Below, one piece after another: positions 1 through 6,936 of a stretch of 34,102 nt of DNA. A program made the position numbers and the translations under genes. Within the stretch, counting starts at the first letter, position 1. The number at the start of each line of letters is the position of its first letter. Under the pieces are notes generated by a model. It searched no databases. It was not told where the DNA came from and worked only from the letters and a program-made list of their open reading frames with translations. Origin of the DNA: CAZTAK01 sp964611585 (GTDB lineage Bacteria > Pseudomonadota > Alphaproteobacteria > SHVP01); contig CAZTAK010000026.1 in the NCBI GenBank assembly GCA_964611585.1, positions 1 to 34,102 of the forward strand. The letters are read 5' to 3'.

Positions 1-370
1 CACGATCGGTTATAGCAAGATCGATTTCTTCCCGTGTTTTATATGGACCATTAAATACTATTTCAGATCCAGGAACTCCCAGTGCACGAGCGAGGTTATA
101 TTCCATTCCGGACACTACTTCAGCTAAGGCCCCTTCTTTCGCAAATACAGAACAAACAGCGGGGAGATAATTTGTTTTGTACGAATACGCAATTCGTGTC
201 TCTAGGTTAGAAGAAGAAAAGCATTCAAGAAAATCGTTATATAAATTTTTCAATAATTCTTCAAAGACTATAAAAAGTGGCGAACCGTAATCATGTAGCA
301 ATTCATCTATATGTGGAATGATTATTTCGCTAGACCCAGACTTTACTTTAACCTCATCGTGCTTACCCAT
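1..370 (-). CDS. PLP-dependent decarboxylase, diaminopimelate decarboxylase-like (5' part, cut by window edge)
   Basis: The reverse strand is open from an ATG at 370 to the window edge (123 codons). The protein reads as the start of a fold-III PLP decarboxylase (alanine racemase-like N-terminal barrel), the family of diaminopimelate decarboxylase LysA. The lysine that would hold PLP is K65 in the motif AYSYKTNYLPAV, followed by AEVVSGMEYNLARALG and IVFNGPYKTREE, both typical of the family. A purine-rich GAGGGTGGGG lies just before the ATG. The gene is strikingly AT-rich, with codons such as TTA, ATA and AAA, unlike the GC-rich genes from 1240 onward, which suggests recent transfer. LysA-like enzymes also occur in secondary-metabolite and surface-polysaccharide clusters, so a lysine-biosynthesis role is not assured. 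The C-terminal substrate-binding domain is outside the window. Confidence 0.85.
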   Translation of the reverse strand, partial: MGKHDEVKVKSGSSEIIIPHIDELLHDYGSPLFIVFEELLKNLYNDFLECFSSSNLETRIAYSYKTNYLPAVCSVFAKEGALAEVVSGMEYNLARALGVPGSEIVFNGPYKTREEIDLAITDR

Positions 371-413
371 AGGCCCCACCCTCAACTGTCGCAGTAGAGG
401 TGGCTTGTAGATT

Positions 414-971
414 TTGCGATCGGTCATTGGTGGACCACTTAATGGCGGCAGGCCATCCGGGCCTGCCGATCAGGTTCATGTCACGCTCATTACGCCACTA
501 GAGTTGTCGGGTGGAGGGGCGGGCGTAGACTCGGGCGAAACTATCATGGCTGTTGGGTATCCGTTTCAAGAATTATTGTTGCCCGAGCCACGGATCTTCA
601 CCGGCGTAGTAAGCGCCCTCAGCGGCTTCGGTGGCGATAAGAGATTTGTTCAGATGACTGCGCCGGTTCAGCCCGGTAGTAGCGGCGGGCCATTGCTGGA
701 CATGAGCGGACACATTAGTTGGCGTTGTCGTTTCAAAGGTGGATGCGATCGCTGTTGCCGTTCAGACCGGAACCTTGCCCGACAACGTCAATTTTGCGGT
801 CAAGGGCCATCTTGCCAAGATTGTGCTGGAGAGAAGCGGGGTCCAATACGAATCACGAGCTTCGACACGATTACTTACCGCAGTGGAGGTCGCAAAGTTG
901 GCAAAGGGTTTCAGAGCGTTCTAGTCAGATGCTCATCGGCTAGTGGGCAGGAATCTAATCGGGGCCAATGA
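414..971 (+). pseudogene. Trypsin-like serine protease remnant, 5'-truncated with two compensating frameshifts
   Basis: Recognisable protease sequence starts near 474. It contains GETIMAVGYPFQ and the nucleophile region APVQPGSSGGPLLD, in which the second serine of GSSGGP should be catalytic. The part carrying the catalytic His and Asp is missing, and a stop lies just upstream in this frame. Near 716 one extra base shifts the frame: the expected VGVVVSKVDAIAV continues one frame over (about 718-905) through TGTLPDNVNFAVKG and ends in a stop at 922. Near the AAAGGGTTT run (about 904-912) a second one-base change would restore the first frame, which reads GFQSVLVRC, the usual family ending. The two lesions plus the truncation make this a decaying gene. 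It lies between the AT-rich decarboxylase gene and tRNA-Pro. Confidence 0.75.
446..468. repeat. Perfect 9-bp inverted repeat (hairpin)
   Basis: CGGCAGGCC at 446-454 and GGCCTGCCG at 460-468 pair perfectly around a 5-base loop. It lies just before the surviving part of the protease remnant. No T-run follows on the plus strand, so it is not a clear intrinsic terminator. It could be a small interspersed palindrome or part of a mobile-element end. Confidence 0.5.
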
Positions 972-1053
972 CTATCGGGCAATTTGGGAGCATCCAGGTT
1001 CAAATGAACCGACGGACCGGTACGGGGATCATTCAGGAGACCCCCGGAAAAGT

Positions 1054-1130
1054 TGGTCGGAGTGAGAGGATTTGAACCTCCGGCCCCTACGTCCCGAACG
1101 TAGTGCTCTACCAGGCTGAGCTACACTCCG
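1054..1130 (-). tRNA. tRNA-Pro (anticodon CGG)
   Basis: Read on the minus strand from 1130, the sequence folds as a cloverleaf. The acceptor stem CGGAGTG pairs with CACTCCG, followed by discriminator A. The D-arm contains AGCTCAGCCTGGTAGAGC, the anticodon loop is TTCGGGA giving anticodon CGG, and the T-loop is GGTTCAAATCC. The 3' CCA is encoded (TGG on the plus strand at 1054-1056). It reads proline codon CCG, frequent in a GC-rich genome. Its 3' end faces the foreign material at 1-1050, as expected if the tRNA served as an integration site. Confidence 0.95.
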
Positions 1131-1171
1131 ACAGTGCGCTTCGGATCGACAGGCCGTCGCTGGTCGCCCCG

Positions 1172-1200
1172 CTTATAGCGGCACAAACTCGGGCCTTCAA
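1172..1200 (-). promoter_or_regulatory. Sigma70-type promoter for tRNA-Pro
   Basis: On the minus strand TTGAAG (1200-1195) and TATAAG (1177-1172) are separated by exactly 17 bases. Transcription would start near 1164 and leave a leader of about 34 bases before the tRNA. It lies downstream of the polyprenyl synthase stop, so the tRNA probably has its own promoter. Confidence 0.6.
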
Positions 1201-1239
1201 GGCGGGTCGCGTCGGGCCTGCCGGGCCGGTGCGGAGGGC

Positions 1240-2298
1240 CTAGTGGGCGCGGTTGATGCAGAAATTGACGAGGTCGCGCAGCACGGCTTTTTCTGGCGAG
1301 GCGGCGAAGATGCCGAGCGCATCCTTGGCCTTGGCGCCGTAATGGCGCGCCCGCGCCACCGTATCGTCCAGCGCCCCGCAGGCCCGCATCAACTGAACCG
1401 CGTGTTCGAGATCGCCGTCCTGCTGATCGGTGTTCTCGATGACGCGGCGCCAGAATTTGCGTTCTTCCTCGCCGCCGCGGCGGAAGGCCAGAATCACCGG
1501 CAGCGTCGTCTTGCCCTCGCGGAAATCGTCGCCCACCGTCTTGCCGATCGCCGCATCGCGCGAAGCGTAGTCGAGGCCGTCATCGACCAGTTGAAACGCG
1601 ATGCCGAGGTTGCGGCCATAACTTTCCAGCGCTTCTTCCTCGGCGGCCGGGCGTTCGGCCACCACCGCGCCGATGCGGCAGGCGGCCGCAAACAGCGCCG
1701 CGGTCTTGGCGGTAATGACGTCGAGATAGGCGTCTTCGCCGGTGGTGGTGTCGTTGCGGGTTGCGATCTGGGCAACCTCGCCCTCGGCGATGATGGCCGA
1801 GGCATCGGACAAAATCTTGAGTACCGCCAGGGAACCGTCCGCCACCATCACCTGAAACGCGCGGCTGAACAGAAAATCACCGACCAGCACGCTGGCCTCG
1901 TTGCCCCAGAGGGCATTTGCGGTCTCGGAGCCGCGCCGGAGTGCGCTTTCGTCGACAACGTCGTCGTGCAACAGGGTCGCGGTATGGATGAATTCGACGC
2001 ACGCCGCCAGGTTAATATGGCGCCCGCCGGTATAGCCACACAGCTTGGCCGCGCCGAGCGTCAGCATCGGCCGCAGCCGTTTGCCGCCTGAGGCGATCAG
2101 GTGGCCCGCCAGCTCCGGGATCAGCGGAACATCGCTGCCCATGCGTTCGAGGATGACAGTATTGACGTTGCCGAGGTCGTCGGCAACCAGCGATTTCAAG
2201 GTTTCGAGCGCGAGTTCGGACCGCGCGCGGTCCGCATCGAGCGGTATGACAACGGCCAACCGAGCCACCTTGACCTTGGAGCAAGTGGCGGCGAGCAT
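1240..2298 (-). CDS. ispB: Polyprenyl diphosphate synthase (octaprenyl/decaprenyl type)
   Basis: This trans-prenyl chain elongating enzyme adds isopentenyl diphosphate units to an allylic primer to make the ubiquinone side chain; it is cytosolic. The 352-residue protein has GGKRLRP (about 71-77), the first aspartate-rich motif HDDVVDE with DDVVD at 112-116, and the second, QLVDDGLDY, with DDGLD at 239-243. Both bind Mg-diphosphate. No bulky residue is obvious just before the first motif, which fits a long-chain product, but chain length cannot be fixed from sequence; alphaproteobacteria usually make Q10. E. coli IspB is about 323 residues, and homologues often begin near VIPLDA, so a GTG start at residue 9, 11 or 16 instead of the ATG at 2298 is possible. 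It is divergent from the DUF2007 gene, with 63 bases between the starts. Confidence 0.93.
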   Translation of the reverse strand: MLAATCSKVKVARLAVVIPLDADRARSELALETLKSLVADDLGNVNTVILERMGSDVPLIPELAGHLIASGGKRLRPMLTLGAAKLCGYTGGRHINLAACVEFIHTATLLHDDVVDESALRRGSETANALWGNEASVLVGDFLFSRAFQVMVADGSLAVLKILSDASAIIAEGEVAQIATRNDTTTGEDAYLDVITAKTAALFAAACRIGAVVAERPAAEEEALESYGRNLGIAFQLVDDGLDYASRDAAIGKTVGDDFREGKTTLPVILAFRRGGEEERKFWRRVIENTDQQDGDLEHAVQLMRACGALDDTVARARHYGAKAKDALGIFAASPEKAVLRDLVNFCINRAH

Positions 2299-2361
2299 AG
2301 GGGCCGCGGCGCTGCCCGGTCAAGCAAGGCCCGGTCCGGGGTCCAGAGGGCGCATGCATCT

Positions 2362-2553
2362 ATGGTGGAACTGCTCCGAACCAACGATCCCGTCCTTCTG
2401 TCGTGGTTGACCGCGCTACTGCGGGAACAGCGTATCGAGGCGGTGGTGTTCGACACCCACATGAGTGTCCTCGAGGGTTCGGTGGCGGCAATCCCGCGCC
2501 GCCTGATGGTTGCCGAGGCCGGAGTCGAGACCGGCGCTGCGGGTCGTGCCTGA
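2362..2553 (+). CDS. DUF2007 family small protein
   Basis: A 63-residue protein starting MVELLRTNDPVLLSWLTALL and continuing through VVFDTHMSVLEG and IPRRLMVAE matches the small DUF2007 family (putative signal-transducing proteins with an alpha/beta fold and no established reaction). Homologues usually end in a short helix rich in Arg and Leu. Here the tail GVETGAAGRA looks different, so a frameshift near 2515 is possible. The gene is divergent from ispB. The 136 bases after its stop (2554-2689) contain no coding sequence I recognise. Confidence 0.7.
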   Translation: MVELLRTNDPVLLSWLTALLREQRIEAVVFDTHMSVLEGSVAAIPRRLMVAEAGVETGAAGRA

Positions 2554-2689
2554 GCCGCATTTCAACAGGGGTTCACGGCTGCCGGAGGCGATTCGGACCG
2601 CCTACCGTCTCGTCGGCGCGCCCGCCCAAAACGGAATCGGCGCCTCGCACGTCCGGCAGGCGCTTGTTTCGGGGGCGGCGGCAACCTAA

Positions 2690-3544
2690 GTGTCAGGGAT
2701 GCTTAACCGGGTATTCGGATCGCTGCCTTATTTCAGGCGCCGGCAACGCCCAGCGGTAGCGGTGGTGCGCCTGTCGGGCGTGATCGGCGGCGGCAGCCGT
2801 GGACGCCTCAATATCGCTGCCCTCGCCCGGCCCATTGAGCGCGCCTTTCGTATGCGGGGCGTCAAGGCGGTTGCGCTCGACATTAATTCGCCGGGCGGCT
2901 CGCCGGTGCAATCGGCGCTGGTGTACCGCCGTGTCCGCCAGCTCGCCAAGGAAAAGAAGGTTCCCGTTTTCGCCTTCGCCCAGGACGTGGCCGCGTCGGG
3001 CGGGTACTGGATCGCGTGCGCCGGCGATGAAATTTTCGCCGACGAGAATTCGATCATGGGGTCGATCGGCGTCATTTCCGGCGGCTTTGGGCTCGGCGAT
3101 TTCATCGGCCGCTTCGGCATCGAACGGCGGCTTCACACCTCGGGCGACAAGAAATCATTTCTCGATCCGTTCCTGCCCGAGAAAGACGATGAACTCGACC
3201 GGTTGCGGGAACTTCAGGGCGACATCCATGACAGTTTCAAGGCGCTGGTGCGCGAGCGCCGCGCCGGCAAGCTCAAGGCGGGCGAAGACGTTCTGTTCTC
3301 CGGCGAATTCTGGACCGGCAAGCGGGCGCTCGATCTCGGGCTGATCGACGGCCTCGGCGATCTCCGCGGCACGATGCGCGAACGCTTCGGTGAAAAAGTG
3401 CGCTTCCGGGTCTTCGGCGCCGACACCAGCTGGTTCCGCCGGCGGATGGGTCTGAGCGAAGGCGGCAGCCTCGCGCCATCCTGGAGCGACGAGCTGCTCG
3501 CCACGCTCGAGGCCCGCTCGCTCTGGAACCGTTTCGGCCTTTAG
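2690..3544 (+). CDS. S49 family signal-peptide peptidase-like serine protease (SppA/SohB type)
   Basis: The 284-residue protein is a single-domain S49 peptidase with a Ser/Lys dyad. The nucleophile is S103 in QDVAASGGYWIACAG, the strand before it carries DINSPGGSPVQS (64-75), and the general-base lysine is K154 or K155 in SGDKKSFLDPF after SIMGSIGVISGG. Members cleave leftover signal peptides or other membrane-associated peptides. No transmembrane segment is obvious; the N-terminus is basic and aromatic, so membrane association may be peripheral. The start is given as GTG 2690; ATG 2699 (residue 4) is equally possible. It is followed 37 bases later by a small membrane protein and lies upstream of glyQ-glyS, the usual alphaproteobacterial neighbourhood. 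Confidence 0.88.
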   Translation: MSGMLNRVFGSLPYFRRRQRPAVAVVRLSGVIGGGSRGRLNIAALARPIERAFRMRGVKAVALDINSPGGSPVQSALVYRRVRQLAKEKKVPVFAFAQDVAASGGYWIACAGDEIFADENSIMGSIGVISGGFGLGDFIGRFGIERRLHTSGDKKSFLDPFLPEKDDELDRLRELQGDIHDSFKALVRERRAGKLKAGEDVLFSGEFWTGKRALDLGLIDGLGDLRGTMRERFGEKVRFRVFGADTSWFRRRMGLSEGGSLAPSWSDELLATLEARSLWNRFGL

Positions 3545-3581
3545 ACCGCGCCGCTTGACCGAACGCCGCGCGGCGTCCTAA

Positions 3582-3824
3582 ATGCCGCCCATGTTCGGAT
3601 TTTCACTGCCCAAACTTATCTTTACGATTCTGGTGATCGTCGTCGTCATCTATGGATTTCGCATGATCTCGCGCATGGGATCGAAATCCGAAGACGGCGG
3701 CGTGGCCGCCTCCGGGAGGGCCGGTGTCGCCGAGGAGACCCAGAAATGCCCGGTCTGCGGCACCTACGTCGCGGCCCAGAGCCCGGCCCCTTGCGACCGG
3801 ACCGACTGCCCCTACACCGCCTGA
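3582..3824 (+). CDS. Small single-pass membrane protein with C-terminal zinc-ribbon-like motif
   Basis: The 80-residue protein has one hydrophobic segment (about residues 9-26, FSLPKLIFTILVIVVVIYGF), a basic stretch, then a Ser/Gly linker and a cysteine motif CPVCGTYV followed by CDRTDCPY. Four cysteines in C-x2-C ... C-x4-C spacing suggest one bound zinc near the membrane surface. ATG 3591 (residue 4) is an alternative start. Small proteins with a TM segment and a C-terminal CPxC pair are commonly found beside glyQ in alphaproteobacteria; no function is established to my knowledge. It may be cotranscribed with the S49 peptidase. Confidence 0.72.
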   Translation: MPPMFGFSLPKLIFTILVIVVVIYGFRMISRMGSKSEDGGVAASGRAGVAEETQKCPVCGTYVAAQSPAPCDRTDCPYTA

Positions 3825-3856
3825 CGGCGCGGTTTCCGCCGCCACAGGGCCCGCCC

Positions 3857-3885
3857 TTGACCCCCTTGGGGGCGCTTTGTACTTT
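3857..3885 (+). promoter_or_regulatory. Sigma70-type promoter for glyQ-glyS
   Basis: TTGACC (3857-3862) and TACTTT (3880-3885) are separated by exactly 17 bases. Transcription would start near 3892, giving a leader of about 29 bases before the glyQ ATG at 3921. No leader long enough for a T-box or attenuator is present. Confidence 0.55.
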
Positions 3886-3920
3886 GCGCGCGCATTTCCC
3901 AACCTCGTTCCGATAGCCCG

Positions 3921-4787
3921 ATGGCGGACGCTAAAGCGCTTTCATTTCAAGACCTTATCCTAAAGCTGCAGACGTATTGGGCGGCCGAGGGCTGCATCCT
4001 GCTGCAGCCCTACGATCTGGAAATGGGCGCTGGCACCTTCCATCCCGCCACCGCGTTGCGGGCGCTGGGGCCGGACCCGTGGAAGGCGGCCTACGTTCAG
4101 CCCTCGCGGCGGCCCACCGACGGGCGCTATGGCGACAACCCCAACCGGCTTCAGCACTACTATCAGTTCCAGGTGATCCTCAAACCGGCGCCGGACGACA
4201 TACAAGATGTCTACCTGCAAAGCCTGACGGCCATCGGCATCGATCCGCTCAAACACGATATCCGCTTCGTCGAGGACGATTGGGAGAGCCCGACGCTGGG
4301 CGCCTCGGGGCTCGGCTGGGAGGTCTGGTGCGACGGCATGGAGGTAACACAATTCACCTACTTCCAGCAGGTCGGCGGCATCGAGGTGGAGGTGGTATCG
4401 GGCGAACTCACCTATGGCCTCGAACGCCTCGCGATGTATGTGCAGGGCGTGGACAACGTCTACGATCTCAAGTGGAATGACGCGGGCGTCACCTACCGCG
4501 ATGTCTATTTGCGCAACGAAAGAGAATTCTCCGCCTACAATTTCGAGCACGCCGACACCGGCCGCCTGTTCCGCCACTTCGAGGACGCCGAAGCCGAGTG
4601 CAACGCACTGACGGGCGCGGGTCTGGCGCTGCCGGCCTACGACCAGTGCCTGAAGGCGAGCCATCTGTTTAATCTTCTCGACTCGCGCGGCGTCATCAGC
4701 GTCACCGAACGCGCGGCCTACATCGCCCGCGTGCGCGCTCTCTCGAAAGCCTGTTGCGAAACGTGGCTCGCCGGTGGGGGCGCCTGA
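3921..4787 (+). CDS. glyQ: Glycyl-tRNA synthetase alpha subunit
   Basis: This is the catalytic subunit of the heterotetrameric bacterial glycyl-tRNA synthetase, which charges tRNA-Gly in the cytosol together with GlyS. The 288-residue protein carries the family signature from LQPYDLEMGAGTFHPATAL (28-46) through PSRRPTDGRYGDNPNRLQHY (61-80), the class II aminoacylation core, then DWESPTLGASGLGWEVWCDG, TQFTYFQQVGG and GELTYGLERLAMY. Length fits the family (about 290-305). The ATG at 3921 follows a good promoter. The stop lies 3 bases before glyS, so the two subunits are almost certainly translated from one mRNA. Confidence 0.97.
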   Translation: MADAKALSFQDLILKLQTYWAAEGCILLQPYDLEMGAGTFHPATALRALGPDPWKAAYVQPSRRPTDGRYGDNPNRLQHYYQFQVILKPAPDDIQDVYLQSLTAIGIDPLKHDIRFVEDDWESPTLGASGLGWEVWCDGMEVTQFTYFQQVGGIEVEVVSGELTYGLERLAMYVQGVDNVYDLKWNDAGVTYRDVYLRNEREFSAYNFEHADTGRLFRHFEDAEAECNALTGAGLALPAYDQCLKASHLFNLLDSRGVISVTERAAYIARVRALSKACCETWLAGGGA

Positions 4788-4790
4788 GTC

Positions 4791-6920
4791 ATGCCCGAAT
4801 TTCTTCTTGAGATCCTGTCCGAGGAGATCCCGGCGCGGATGCAGGCGCGCGCGGCGGAGGACCTCAAGCGCCTGGCGGCCGCGCAACTGAAAGCCGCGAT
4901 CCTCGAATACGAAAGCATCGAAAGCTATGTGACGCCGCGGCGGCTGATCCTCGTCGTCCACGGCCTGCCCGAGCGCCAGCCCGACCGCAAGGAGGAGCGT
5001 AAGGGCCCCAAGGCCGACGCGCCGGCGAAGGCCATCGATGGGTTCCTGAAATCCGTCGGCCTCACCCGCGACGAAGTCGAGGAACGCGAGACACCCAAGG
5101 GCAAAGTCCTGTTCGCAGTGATCGAGCGCAAGGGACAGGAGACGGCGGCGGTTCTTCGAGACGTCGTCCACAGCATCGTATTCGACTTTGGGTGGCCCAA
5201 ATCCATGGGCTGGACGGGCAGTGGCTTGCGGTGGGTTCGCCCGATCAGAAGAATGGCCGCCATGTTCAAAGGCGAGCCCGTGGGCACGGGAATCGGAAAC
5301 ATCGATATTGGAAACACCACTTCCGGCCACCGCTTCCACTCGCCCGGTCCGATCGAAGTCAAGAGTTTTGCCCATTACCGCGACGAACTGCGCGACGCGC
5401 ACGTAATGATCGATCCGGCCGAGCGGCGAAGCGTTATCGAATCCCGCGCACAGGAACTCGCCGCCGCCAAGTGCTTGAGCCTTGCCGGCGATTCAGCGCT
5501 GCTCGACGAGGTGACCGGACTGGTCGAATGGCCGGTGCCGCTGATGGGGCGCTTTGACGGCGCGTTTCTCGATCTGCCACCGGAAGTGCTGCGCGCCTCG
5601 ATGCGCGCCCACCAGAAATACTTCGCGCTCCACGACAAGAAAGGGAAGCTGGCGCCGCGCTTCATCGTCGTCGCCAACATCGAGGCGAAGGACGGCGGCA
5701 AGGCCATTATCGCGGGCAACGAGCGCGTCCTGCGCGCGCGCCTTGCGGACGCGCAATTCTTCTGGGATCAGGACACCAAGCGAAAACTGGAAGACCGCGT
5801 CCCGATGGACGTCAAGATATTGGATGCACCAGTCGCGGTAGGCACTGTAGATCAGATCGTTTTTCATTCGGCGCTTGGCTCTCTGCTGGCCAAAACCTAT
5901 CGGTTGGAGACGCTGTCAGAGAAAATTTCAGAAAGAATCCCTGGCGCCGAGCGAAAAAAAGGTCGCGTTCGCCGGGCCGCCCGGCTTGCGAAGGCCGATC
6001 TCGTCACCGGCATGGTCGGCGAATTTCCCGAACTCCAGGGCGTCATGGGCTACTACTACGCCGCGACCGACGGCGAGGCCCAGGAGGTTGCGGTCGCCAT
6101 CGCCGATCATTACGCGCCGCAAGGGCCCGCCGATGAATGTCCGGAAGCGCCGGTGTCGGTGGCGCTCGCGCTCGCCGACAAGATCGACACCCTGGTCGGG
6201 TTCTTCGCCATCGACGAAAAGCCGACCGGCTCCAAAGACCCCTTCGCGCTCCGCCGCGCAACGCTTGGCGTTATCCGGCTAATTATCGAAAATCAGCTTG
6301 CACTCCCATTGAGATCAATACTTGAGCAGGCGCACTACCTGTACACACGTCAAGCGGCACAGCTTCGGTTTCCCGCCGAAGATACTGCCAAGAGCCTCAT
6401 GGCCTTCATCGCCGATCGTCTCAAGGTGCATATGCGCAAACAGGGGGTGCGCCACGATCTGGTTGCGGCGGTATTCGCGCTCGGTGGCGAGGACGATCTG
6501 GTGCGGCTGCTGGCCCGCGTCGAGGCCTTGCAGCACTTCCTCGATGGCGAAGACGGCGCCAATCTGCTTACCGCCTACCGGCGCGCCACCAACATCGTGC
6601 GGATCGAGGTCAAGAAAGAGAAAGACGAGGGCCACTTCGACGACGACACCGATCCCGCCCTTTTTTCGCAGGCCGAGGAGCGGCTATTGTTCGACCGCTT
6701 CGGCGCGGTCAAGGATCAGGTATCAGACGCCGAGCGGGAAGAGGACTTTGCGGGGGCGTTCCGCGCGTTTGCCTCGCTCCGCGAGCCGGTGGATTCCTTT
6801 TTCGACCGGGTGACGGTCAATGCTGACGACGCGGCGCTCCGCCTCAACCGGCTCAGGCTCTTGTCGCGCATTACGGTTTGGTTCGATGGCGTCGCGGATT
6901 TCTCGCAAATCGAAGGCTAA
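4791..6920 (+). CDS. glyS: Glycyl-tRNA synthetase beta subunit
   Basis: GlyS is the tRNA-binding partner of GlyQ. The 709-residue protein begins MPEFLLEILSEEIPARMQ, typical of the family, has YVTPRRL near residue 46, the phosphohydrolase-like core with MGEFPELQGVMGYYYA and VALADKIDTLVGFFAI, and a C-terminal anticodon-binding helical domain containing FFDRVTVNADD. Length is close to the usual 690-700. It starts 3 bases after glyQ. Some internal stretches (around 5860-5960 and 6280-6370) are locally less GC-rich than the surrounding gene, but the reading frame and conserved blocks are intact. ppdK begins 16 bases after its stop. Confidence 0.97.
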   Translation: MPEFLLEILSEEIPARMQARAAEDLKRLAAAQLKAAILEYESIESYVTPRRLILVVHGLPERQPDRKEERKGPKADAPAKAIDGFLKSVGLTRDEVEERETPKGKVLFAVIERKGQETAAVLRDVVHSIVFDFGWPKSMGWTGSGLRWVRPIRRMAAMFKGEPVGTGIGNIDIGNTTSGHRFHSPGPIEVKSFAHYRDELRDAHVMIDPAERRSVIESRAQELAAAKCLSLAGDSALLDEVTGLVEWPVPLMGRFDGAFLDLPPEVLRASMRAHQKYFALHDKKGKLAPRFIVVANIEAKDGGKAIIAGNERVLRARLADAQFFWDQDTKRKLEDRVPMDVKILDAPVAVGTVDQIVFHSALGSLLAKTYRLETLSEKISERIPGAERKKGRVRRAARLAKADLVTGMVGEFPELQGVMGYYYAATDGEAQEVAVAIADHYAPQGPADECPEAPVSVALALADKIDTLVGFFAIDEKPTGSKDPFALRRATLGVIRLIIENQLALPLRSILEQAHYLYTRQAAQLRFPAEDTAKSLMAFIADRLKVHMRKQGVRHDLVAAVFALGGEDDLVRLLARVEALQHFLDGEDGANLLTAYRRATNIVRIEVKKEKDEGHFDDDTDPALFSQAEERLLFDRFGAVKDQVSDAEREEDFAGAFRAFASLREPVDSFFDRVTVNADDAALRLNRLRLLSRITVWFDGVADFSQIEG

Positions 6921-6936
6921 GGGGCACGAAAGAAAC

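Noticed and set aside
991..1004. GGTTCAAAT near tRNA-Pro as a remnant tRNA T-arm
   Set aside because: It is part of a short local palindrome (GGTTCA-AA-TGAACC), lies inverted relative to the tRNA, and the matching portion is the near-universal T-loop string.
5860..6370. Patches of lower GC inside glyS as evidence of gene conversion
   Set aside because: The frame and conserved blocks are intact and the patches are short; codon variation is enough to explain them without alignment evidence.
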